Positions 1 through 6,336 of a stretch of 14,344 bases of DNA are shown here, piece after piece. Below the pieces are notes generated by a model that was not told the DNA's origin, ran no database searches, and saw nothing but the letters and a program-made list of their open reading frames with translations. The translations under genes were made by a program, and so were the position numbers. The stretch is from Chloroflexota bacterium (GTDB lineage: Bacteria > Chloroflexota > Limnocylindria > Limnocylindrales > CSP1-4), in assembly GCA_013694835.1 (NCBI GenBank), contig JACDBP010000061.1, positions 1 to 14,344 on the forward strand, read 5' to 3'. The first letter of the stretch is position 1, and each line of letters opens with the position of its first letter.

Positions 1-626
1 ACGAAGATGATCGTCTTGCGGATCGTCTCCTGGAGGCGCAGGAACTCACTCTGCAGGCGATCCCGGGTGATCGGGTCGATGGCGCCGAAGGGCTCGTCCA
101 TGAGCATCACCGGCGGATCGGCGCTCAGGGCCCGCGCGACGCCCGCACGCTGACGCTGGCCACCCGAGAGATGCTTGGGATAGCGTCCGCGATAGATCGC
201 GGGGTCCAGGCCGACCATGGCGAGGAGCTCGTCCACTCGGCTCCTTATCCGCTTCTCGTCCCAGCCCAGCATGCGTGGCACGGTTGCGATGTTGTCGGAG
301 ATGGTCTGGTGGGGGAACAGGCCGACCTGCTGGATGGCGTAGCCGATCCGTCGTCGCAACTTGTCAGGGTTGACCCGCGTGACGTCCTCGCCTTCGAGGA
401 TGATCCGGCCGGACGTCGGCTCGATGAGGCGGTTGATGAGGCGCATCGTGGTCGTCTTGCCGCATCCCGAGGGACCGACGAGGATCACGATCTCGCCTGC
501 CGGGATGTCCATGTCGAGGTGGTCGACGGCGGGCCTTGCCTGGCCGGGGAACACCTTGGTCAGATCCTGGAGCCGGATCATCGGCTCACTTGCGGGCGCG
601 GCCGAGGTGGCGGCAATGGTGCTCAT
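1..626 (-). CDS. Glycine betaine/osmoprotectant ABC importer, ATP-binding subunit (3' end off window)
   Basis: This is the cytoplasmic ATPase of an OpuCA/ProV-type importer that powers uptake of quaternary amines such as glycine betaine, carnitine or choline. 208 codons are visible from ATG 626-624; the C-terminus, including any CBS domains, lies beyond the left edge. Visible motifs are Walker A GPSGCGKTT (residues 51-59), a Q-loop at QQVGLFPHQ (about 99-107), the ABC signature LSGGQRQR (153-160) and Walker B VMLMDEPF (173-180). The QQVGLFPH form of the Q-loop and the run of family-typical residues around it favour the betaine/proline class over other importers. Its ATG shares one base with the permease stop (TGATG), which implies translational coupling; a GAGGGGG Shine-Dalgarno-like run lies 11 bases upstream. 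Met16 is a possible alternative start. The substrate-binding protein is not in view, so the substrate remains an inference. Confidence 0.93.
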   Translation of the reverse strand, partial: MSTIAATSAAPASEPMIRLQDLTKVFPGQARPAVDHLDMDIPAGEIVILVGPSGCGKTTTMRLINRLIEPTSGRIILEGEDVTRVNPDKLRRRIGYAIQQVGLFPHQTISDNIATVPRMLGWDEKRIRSRVDELLAMVGLDPAIYRGRYPKHLSGGQRQRAGVARALSADPPVMLMDEPFGAIDPITRDRLQSEFLRLQETIRKTIIF

Positions 627-1273
627 CAGGCGCGGATCCCCCTCGAGGTCGTCAGGCGTGCGATGACCAGGAACACGAAGTCGATCAGGATCGCGATGAT
701 GACGATGCCCAGGATGGCGCTCAGCACCTGGGGCACCGCGGTCGGCGTGCCGACGCGCGCGAGCGCCCGGAAGATGTCCTTGCCGAGACCCGGGCCGTTG
801 ACGACCGCGGCGATGGCCGCGATGCCCACGATGATCACGGCGGCGACGCGGATCCCGGTGATGATGATCGGCCACGCCAGCGGCAACTCGACCCTGAACA
901 GGCGCCGGTAACGGCCCATCCCCATCCCCTGTGCCGATTCCACGATGGCCGGGTCGACCGAGCGCAGGCCGGTGATGGTGTTGCGGACGATCGGCAGCAG
1001 CCCGTACATCACGAGGGCGACGATGGCGGGCGGGGCACCCAGGCCGAGCACCGGGATCAGCAACCCGAACAGCGCGAACGAGGGGATCGTCAGAAAGACC
1101 CCGGTAACGGACAAAGCGATCCGCCGCGGGGCGCCGGTGCGGTAGGTCAGGATGCCGAGGGTCACCCCGATGATCGTCGAGAGGGTCACGGCGATAAACA
1201 CCATGCCGAGGTGGTCGACGGCAAGGCCGAAGAGCCGGCTGCCCTCCGCTGACAGGTAGTCGAGCAGGCTCAC
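626..1273 (-). CDS. Glycine betaine/osmoprotectant ABC importer, permease subunit
   Basis: This is an inner-membrane channel subunit of an OpuCB/ProW-type importer, 215 aa, close to the roughly 210-220 aa of family members. It has five to six hydrophobic segments, for example at about 24-43, 54-75, 80-95, 133-160 and 185-206. The cytoplasmic coupling loop (EAA-type motif) is seen at GMGMGRYRRLFRVELPLA (about 116-133). The start is GTG at 1273-1271, with a strong GGAGG seven bases upstream. It overlaps the stop of the upstream regulator gene by four bases (GTGA) and the ATPase start by one base. It is therefore the middle gene of a regulator-permease-ATPase operon. The family assignment is firm; the transported compound is not shown by the sequence. 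Confidence 0.93.
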   Translation of the reverse strand: MSLLDYLSAEGSRLFGLAVDHLGMVFIAVTLSTIIGVTLGILTYRTGAPRRIALSVTGVFLTIPSFALFGLLIPVLGLGAPPAIVALVMYGLLPIVRNTITGLRSVDPAIVESAQGMGMGRYRRLFRVELPLAWPIIITGIRVAAVIIVGIAAIAAVVNGPGLGKDIFRALARVGTPTAVPQVLSAILGIVIIAILIDFVFLVIARLTTSRGIRA

Positions 1274-2091
1274 GCGGGCACCTCCGGTGCGATCTGGCCA
1301 TGGCCCAGCGCGCTGGATCGGCCATCCCAGCCGAGCTGCTCGGAAAGCTCGTTGGCGGCTGCCCTGATCGCCTGACCAGCGGCCGGAAGGCGGGTGCCGA
1401 GGCGAAACTTCGGGGCCGAGACGTTCAGGGCGGCGACGACATCGCCGCGGAAATCGCGCACCGGCGCCGAAGCGGCGACCAGCCCCGGCTCGAACTCCTC
1501 GTCGACCAGCGCGTAGCCGCGGCCGCGAGCGATGACGATACGTCCGTACAGATCCTCGACGTCTCCCGGTGCGTTCGGCCCGCCGCCACCGAACTCGACT
1601 CCCGCGAACAGCCGCCGCAGCTCATCGAGGTCGAGATCGATGAGCAGGGAGCGGCCGGACGAGGTGTTGTGGGCCGTCACCAGGCGACCAGCCCATGCCA
1701 CGGTCTGCACGGCGTGCGGTGGCCCCTGGGTCAGGAGGGTCAGGACCTCGCTTCCGCGCATCACGGACAGGTGGATGCGTTCGCCGAGCTCCTGCTCCAC
1801 GAGCCGGCGAAGGATCGGCCCGCCGGCCGCGAGCAGGCGCTGGTCGCCGGCACGTGCTGCGAGTGCGAACAGGTGCCACCCCAGGTGGTACGCCATCGAC
1901 TCGGCGTCACGCTCGACATAGCCCGCCTGAGCGAGGACACGTAGCGTCCGCGAGACCTGGCTCTGGTCGCGGCCAAGATGAGCCGCCAGCCGGTTGACGC
2001 CCCAGCCGCCGTGTGACATCGCGTCGTCGGAGGCGAGAGCGTCCAGGAGCTCGAGGGCGCGGCGGAGACTGCTCGTGGGATGGTCTGCCAC
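1270..2091 (-). CDS. IclR-family transcriptional regulator, first gene of the importer operon
   Basis: 273 aa from GTG 2091-2089. The N-terminal winged helix-turn-helix covers roughly residues 8-75, with a recognition helix at GRDQSQVSRTLRVLAQAGYV. The C-terminal IclR effector domain includes RLVTAHNTSSGRSLL and the hallmark segment at about residues 195-230 (DEEFEPGLVAASAPV, then DVVAALNVS). It has a longer than usual wing or linker (SDDAMSHGGWG) before helix 2. It is co-transcribed with, and overlaps, the permease gene, so it most plausibly controls the importer operon and itself, perhaps in response to the imported compound. No clear Shine-Dalgarno precedes the GTG, so the exact start is moderately certain. 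The 74-base gap to the divergent asparagine synthetase gene carries palindromes that could be its operator. Confidence 0.9.
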   Translation of the reverse strand: MADHPTSSLRRALELLDALASDDAMSHGGWGVNRLAAHLGRDQSQVSRTLRVLAQAGYVERDAESMAYHLGWHLFALAARAGDQRLLAAGGPILRRLVEQELGERIHLSVMRGSEVLTLLTQGPPHAVQTVAWAGRLVTAHNTSSGRSLLIDLDLDELRRLFAGVEFGGGGPNAPGDVEDLYGRIVIARGRGYALVDEEFEPGLVAASAPVRDFRGDVVAALNVSAPKFRLGTRLPAAGQAIRAAANELSEQLGWDGRSSALGHGQIAPEVPA

Positions 2092-2093
2092 GG

Positions 2094-2106
2094 TGGCACG
2101 GTGCCA
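2094..2106. promoter_or_regulatory. 13-bp palindrome next to the iclR start (possible operator)
   Basis: The sequence TGGCAC-G-GTGCCA is a perfect inverted repeat with 6-bp arms and a one-base centre. It lies 3-15 bases before the GTG of the iclR-type gene on the minus strand. Its position suits autoregulation or a block of translation start by a short hairpin. Function is inferred only from location and symmetry. Confidence 0.3.
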
Positions 2107-2121
2107 GAACGGTGCGCCAGA

Positions 2122-2137
2122 TGCAATAGGGCTTGCA
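2122..2137. promoter_or_regulatory. IclR-like operator candidate overlapping the asnB -35 region
   Basis: TGCAA-TAGGGC-TTGCA is an inverted repeat with perfect 5-bp arms. Its right arm overlaps the TTGCAC hexamer (2133-2138) that I read as the -35 of the asparagine synthetase promoter. IclR proteins often bind short A/T-edged palindromes of about this size. The neighbouring regulator gene is divergent, so this site could couple both directions. No binding evidence is available from sequence alone. Confidence 0.35.
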
Positions 2138-2159
2138 CTACACGCATTGCCGGTACGAT
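2133..2159 (+). promoter_or_regulatory. Probable promoter of a leaderless asnB transcript
   Basis: The -35 candidate is TTGCAC (2133-2138) and the -10 candidate is TACGAT (2154-2159), with a 15-base spacer, slightly short of the ideal 17. A start point about seven bases after the -10 would fall at G2166, the first base of the GTG start codon. No Shine-Dalgarno precedes that codon. Together these suggest a leaderless mRNA, which is common in several high-GC lineages. Confidence 0.45.
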
Positions 2160-2165
2160 GTCGGA

Positions 2166-3743
2166 GTGTGCGGGATCGCTGGTCTCTGGGGTAGTTCGGA
2201 CACCGACCTGGTCCAGCGGGTCATGGACGGCCTCGTCCATCGAGGCCCGGATGGGGCCGGGATACACGTCCAATCGGGCGGGGTCCTCGGCCACCGCCGG
2301 CTCGCGATCATGGACCCGCAAGGCGGCGCCCAGCCGCTCTACGACGAGTCACGCGGGCTGGCCATCGTCGCGAACGGTGAGATCTACAACTTCCCGGGAC
2401 TTCGCCACGAGCTGATGGACCGCCATGCGTTCACGACGACGAGCGACACGGAAGCGATCCTCCATCTCTTCGAAGAACGCTCCGGCGCCACGCCCGCAGC
2501 GCTGGAAGGGATGTTCGCCTTCGCCATCTGCGATGAGGATCGCCTCTTCCTGGCTCGCGATCCGATCGGCATCAAGCCGCTGTACTACGGTCGCGCGGTC
2601 GATGCGTCCGGAGGGTCGGTGACCGTCTTCGCCTCGGAGATGAAGGCGCTGGCCGACTTCGTCGACGACCTGCATGAGTTCCCGGCGGGGCACTATTACG
2701 ACAGCCAGGTCGGCTTCGTTCCCTACTACCGCGTTCCGATGGCGCCGCCGGTGCAGCGGTCCGTGGAGGACCACATCACCCTGGTCCGGGAGGGTCTCGA
2801 GCGTGCCGTCCTCTCGCACCTGATGAGCGATGTGCCGGTCGGCGCATTCCTGTCGGGCGGCCTGGACTCGAGCGTCATCGCGGCCATCGCCAGGCGGCAC
2901 GTCGATGAGCTGCATACGTTCTCGGTGGGCCTGCCAGGGTCGCGCGACATCGAAGCTGCCAGGCGCGTGGCGGCCCACATCGGATCGATCCACCACGAGT
3001 ACCTGATGACGCGCTCGGAAGTGGTCGAGAAGCTGCCGGAGATCGTCCACGCGCTCGAATCGTTCGACCAGGACCTCGTGCGAAGCGCCATCCCCACGTA
3101 CTTCTGCTCGCGACTGGCCGCCGAGCACGTCAAGGTGATCCTGACCGGGGAGGGGGCGGACGAGTTGTTCGCCGGCTATGCCTATCACAAGGCACTGCGG
3201 GATCCGGCCACGCTCCACCGGGAGTTGTCCCGCTCGGTGTCGACGCTGCACAACATCAACCTGCAACGAGTGGACCGCCTGACGATGCTCCACAGCCTCG
3301 AGGCGCGCGTGCCGTTCCTCGACACCGGCTTCATCGCGCTGGCCCTGAGCGTGCCCGCCGAGTTGAAGCTGGCGCCGACGTCGGATGGCCGCCTCAGCGA
3401 GAAGTGGGTGCTCCGGATGGCGTGCCAGGATCTGCTCCCCCCGGACATCGTGTGGAGGAGCAAGGAGCAATTCGACGAGGGCAGCGGCACGCTGGACCTG
3501 CTCGGCGAGGCGCTCGGTCCACTCCTCGAGGACATCGACCTCGACGCCTACCGTGTGGCGACCGATGAACCCGTTCGCTCCGCGGAAGAGGCGCTCTACC
3601 ACCGGATGCTGTGCGCCAGCTACGCCCGGCCTGAGCTCATCCTGCGGAACGTGGCGCGCTGGACGGAGGACCGGCTAGAACAGTCCCACGATGCTGCCGT
3701 CGGCGTCGATGTCGATGTTCTCGCCGCCGGGCTTCGAGGGTAG
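2166..3743 (+). CDS. asnB: Glutamine-hydrolysing asparagine synthetase
   Basis: It makes asparagine from aspartate, glutamine and ATP in the cytosol. I place the start at GTG 2166 rather than an in-frame TTG at 2133, because Cys must be residue 2: after Met removal it becomes the N-terminal nucleophile of the glutaminase (Ntn) domain. The glutaminase part shows RHGPD-type HRGPDGAG, NGEIYN and the SDTEAI segment. The C-terminal synthetase domain carries the PP-loop SGGLDSSVIA from residue 230, then GEGADELFAGY and EARVPFLD. The protein is 525 aa, against about 554 for E. coli AsnB, which it resembles closely (for example SHLMSDVP, HTFSVGLPGS-like and WRSKEQF segments). The last 69 bases overlap the end of the convergent fhs gene, giving a poorly conserved acidic tail. 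It probably stands alone in its transcription unit; I see no direct link to the C1 genes. Confidence 0.93.
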   Translation: MCGIAGLWGSSDTDLVQRVMDGLVHRGPDGAGIHVQSGGVLGHRRLAIMDPQGGAQPLYDESRGLAIVANGEIYNFPGLRHELMDRHAFTTTSDTEAILHLFEERSGATPAALEGMFAFAICDEDRLFLARDPIGIKPLYYGRAVDASGGSVTVFASEMKALADFVDDLHEFPAGHYYDSQVGFVPYYRVPMAPPVQRSVEDHITLVREGLERAVLSHLMSDVPVGAFLSGGLDSSVIAAIARRHVDELHTFSVGLPGSRDIEAARRVAAHIGSIHHEYLMTRSEVVEKLPEIVHALESFDQDLVRSAIPTYFCSRLAAEHVKVILTGEGADELFAGYAYHKALRDPATLHRELSRSVSTLHNINLQRVDRLTMLHSLEARVPFLDTGFIALALSVPAELKLAPTSDGRLSEKWVLRMACQDLLPPDIVWRSKEQFDEGSGTLDLLGEALGPLLEDIDLDAYRVATDEPVRSAEEALYHRMLCASYARPELILRNVARWTEDRLEQSHDAAVGVDVDVLAAGLRG

Positions 3744-5381
3744 TCCGGGCATCGTTCGCATGTCGCCGAGAAGCGGCGTCACGAAGCCGGCACCGGCCGA
3801 TAGCGCGACCTCCCTGATCGGGACACGGAAGCCTGTCGGGCGACCCTTGAGGGCCGGGTCGTGACTCAGCGAGGACTGGGTCTTTGCCATGCAGATCGGG
3901 AGATGTCCGAAGCCCAGCTGCTCGTACCGCTGCAGCGACTTGGCGGCCGCCGGCGCGAGGTCGACTCCGTCGGCGCCGTACATCCGCGTCGCGATCGCCT
4001 CGATCTTCGCCAACAGCGGGGCGTCGTCGGGATAGAGGAACCGGAAGTCGGGTGCACCGATCTGCGCGGCCTCCCAGACCGCCTCCGCGAGTGCCGCGGC
4101 ACCGGCGCCCCCTTCCGTGAAGTGCGTGGCCACGACGGCGTCGCGCGCTCCGGAGGCCAGCGCGACCTCGCGCACCGCCGCGATCTCTGCTGGTGTGTCA
4201 GTCGGAAAGACGTTGATGGCGACCACGGCCGGGACGTTGAACGCCAGGACGTTCTCGATCTGCTTGGCCAGGTTGGCTCCTCCGGCGCGGACGGCTTCCA
4301 CGTCCTCCCGCACGAACGCCGGATCCAGCGAGGCACCCGCGACGATCTTGCCGGCACCACCGTGCATCTTCAGGGCGCGGATGGTCGCAACGACCACCGC
4401 TGCGTCCGGCAGCAGCCCGGAGGCGCGGCACTTGATGTCGAAGAACTTCTCGGCGCCCATGTCCGCCCCGAATCCGGCTTCCGTGCACACGATCTCGTTC
4501 GTGGCAAGCGCCAGCCGATCGGCGAGCACAGAGTTGTTGCCGTGGGCGATGTTGCCGAACGGGCCACAGTGGACGAAGGCTGGACCGCCCTCCAACGTCT
4601 GCAGCAGGTTCGGCTTGATGGCATCGGTCAGGAGCACGGTCATCGCGCCGGCCACCCTGAGGTCGTCAGCGGTCACCGGGGTCCCGTCGGTGCGCAGGGC
4701 GAGGACCATCCGGCCCAGTCGGGCGCGCAGGTCGTGGATGTCGCTGGTCAGGGCCAGGACCGCCATCACCTCCGAGGCGACGGTGATCTGCCACTCCGTT
4801 TCACGCGGGACGCCGTTCTCCCGCCCACCGAGTCCGATGACCGTGCGCCGGATCGCCCGGTCGCTGATGTCGACGACCCTCGGCCAGATGATCGAGTGCG
4901 GGTCGATCCCGAGCGGGTTCCTGTGATGAAGGCTGTTGTCGATGAAGGCGGATGCGAGGTTGTGCGCCGCGCCGATGGCATGCACATCGCCGGTCAGGTG
5001 GAGGTTGAAGTCCTCCATCGGGATGACTTGGCTGTAGCCTCCTCCGGCGGCCCCGCCCTTGATCCCGAAGACCGGTCCGAGCGAGGGCTGGCGGATGCAC
5101 ACGGCAGCCTTGCGACCGATCCTGTTGAGCCCCTGGGCCAGCCCGACGGTCGTCGTCGACTTGCCCTCGCCGAGCGGCGTTGGCGTGATCGCCGTGACGA
5201 CGACGTACTTGCCGCGCGGATTCTCGGCTTCGAGCCTGCGGATCCCGGCGAGCGTCACCTTCGCCTTCGTGCGCCCGTACGGCTCGATCTCGTCGTCGCG
5301 AAGTCCGAGCTCGCGCGCGATGTCGTCGATCGGTCGCGGCGTGACGGAACGGGCGATCTCCAGGTCCGACGGAAACGTCAT
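3675..5381 (-). CDS. fhs: Formate-tetrahydrofolate ligase
   Basis: It interconverts formate + THF + ATP and 10-formyl-THF + ADP + Pi. In this gene set it could run in reverse, releasing formate and conserving ATP. 568 aa from ATG 5381-5379, close to the usual ~557; GAGGAG lies four bases before the ATG, and the longer open frame upstream is not family-like. The ATP loop TPLGEGKST is at residues 68-76 and the family signature GIKGGAAGGGYSQV at 106-119, with IPMEDFNLHLTGD after it. The C-terminus has the typical GENIDID and SIVGLF end. One deviation: the normally conserved R-E-P-S-L-G-P stretch reads RQPSLGP, so Glu98 is Gln (codon CAG). It is the last gene of the corrinoid/C1 operon, 49 bases after metF, and overlaps the convergent asnB end by 69 bases. 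Confidence 0.95.
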   Translation of the reverse strand: MTFPSDLEIARSVTPRPIDDIARELGLRDDEIEPYGRTKAKVTLAGIRRLEAENPRGKYVVVTAITPTPLGEGKSTTTVGLAQGLNRIGRKAAVCIRQPSLGPVFGIKGGAAGGGYSQVIPMEDFNLHLTGDVHAIGAAHNLASAFIDNSLHHRNPLGIDPHSIIWPRVVDISDRAIRRTVIGLGGRENGVPRETEWQITVASEVMAVLALTSDIHDLRARLGRMVLALRTDGTPVTADDLRVAGAMTVLLTDAIKPNLLQTLEGGPAFVHCGPFGNIAHGNNSVLADRLALATNEIVCTEAGFGADMGAEKFFDIKCRASGLLPDAAVVVATIRALKMHGGAGKIVAGASLDPAFVREDVEAVRAGGANLAKQIENVLAFNVPAVVAINVFPTDTPAEIAAVREVALASGARDAVVATHFTEGGAGAAALAEAVWEAAQIGAPDFRFLYPDDAPLLAKIEAIATRMYGADGVDLAPAAAKSLQRYEQLGFGHLPICMAKTQSSLSHDPALKGRPTGFRVPIREVALSAGAGFVTPLLGDMRTMPGLPSKPGGENIDIDADGSIVGLF

Positions 5382-5430
5382 GGGGCTCCTCGGCTGCTGT
5401 CGTGGCGGGGTTGCGTCCAACCAGGTCCCC

Positions 5431-6333
5431 TCATGGGCGGGTGACGACGACGGGTCGCGTGCGGGGGCTGGGCACGAGCTCCCGGAGGTAGCGCCGGCGC
5501 CATGTCTCCGTCGGCTTGACGGCATTGAACGTGTAGAGATGGAGATCGGCGATCCCGGCCATGGGATCCGCGATGTGCGGGGCGAGTCCCTCGAGCAGCC
5601 GGTCGGGTCGAAAGAAGCCACCCGAGCGCACGAGGCGTGCGACGAACCGGATGTTCTTGGTGAGGAAGCGATGCGTGTCCGCGACGCCGATCCGTGCGCT
5701 GATCGCCAGGAGTCGGTGTGGCTCCGTGACGCCCGGCACGCCGACGTGGACGGGCAGCGAGATCCCCTCCGTGCGTCGTGCCGCAAGCCATGAGGCGATC
5801 GCGCCCGGATCGAAGCACAGCTGGGTGGTCATGTAGCTCGCGTAGGGCGCCTTCTCGCTCAGCGCCTGGAGCAGCGCGTCATCGGCGATGAAAGGGTGAC
5901 CCTGCGGATAGCAAGGGATGCCGATCTCACGGAGCGGGTGGCCCAGTTCTTCCATCTCGCGGAGGAGCGACAGCCCGTCCGGGAAGTCCCCGGGCACCTT
6001 CGCGTCGCCGCCGACGATGAATGCCCGATCGACGCCGGCGCTTTCGAGCCACCCGAGGAGATCCGCGAGGTGCCCGCGGTCGCGCACCATCCGCGCCGAG
6101 ATGTGGGGTACCGCGCGAAAGCCGGCCGCCTGGAGCTGTTCGCACAGCGCGATCGTGGCGTCGATGCCCTTCACCGGGGAGGCCGTCACCGAGACCCGGG
6201 CACCCGGCGGCAGGAGAGCCGCGTGCTCCATCGCGTGCTTGAGCGGGATGAGCTCGAACGTGGGCGCCGTCAGGACGGCGGCAAGCGCCTCGCGCTCCGG
6301 GGCGGACATGCGGGATCGAGGCCGGAAGAGCAT
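5431..6333 (-). CDS. Methylenetetrahydrofolate reductase (MetF-like)
   Basis: A flavin (FAD) TIM-barrel protein that interconverts 5-methyl-THF and 5,10-methylene-THF. Placed after a methyl-THF:corrinoid methyltransferase, it most likely works in the oxidising direction. It is 300 aa, the normal size for bacterial MetF. Recognisable elements are FELIPLK at about residues 26-32 (the conserved N-terminal Glu position), HISARM at about 77, VGGDAKVPGDFPDG at about 107-120 (the Asp seen in the family's GD motif), and PVHVGVPGV late in the barrel. The sequence diverges from E. coli-type MetF, as expected of the group found in C1 operons, so I leave the symbol blank. Start ATG 6333 follows the previous stop by three bases (TGAGCGATG); Met9 (6309) is an alternative, and neither has a strong ribosome site. 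Confidence 0.88.
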   Translation of the reverse strand: MLFRPRSRMSAPEREALAAVLTAPTFELIPLKHAMEHAALLPPGARVSVTASPVKGIDATIALCEQLQAAGFRAVPHISARMVRDRGHLADLLGWLESAGVDRAFIVGGDAKVPGDFPDGLSLLREMEELGHPLREIGIPCYPQGHPFIADDALLQALSEKAPYASYMTTQLCFDPGAIASWLAARRTEGISLPVHVGVPGVTEPHRLLAISARIGVADTHRFLTKNIRFVARLVRSGGFFRPDRLLEGLAPHIADPMAGIADLHLYTFNAVKPTETWRRRYLRELVPSPRTRPVVVTRP

Positions 6334-6336
6334 CGC

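Noticed and set aside
5382..5786. An N-terminal extension of Fhs upstream of ATG 5381
   Set aside because: The upstream frame covers the 3' part of metF, is Arg/Ser-rich and unlike Fhs. ATG 5381 has a GAGGAG ribosome site and gives a normal-length protein.
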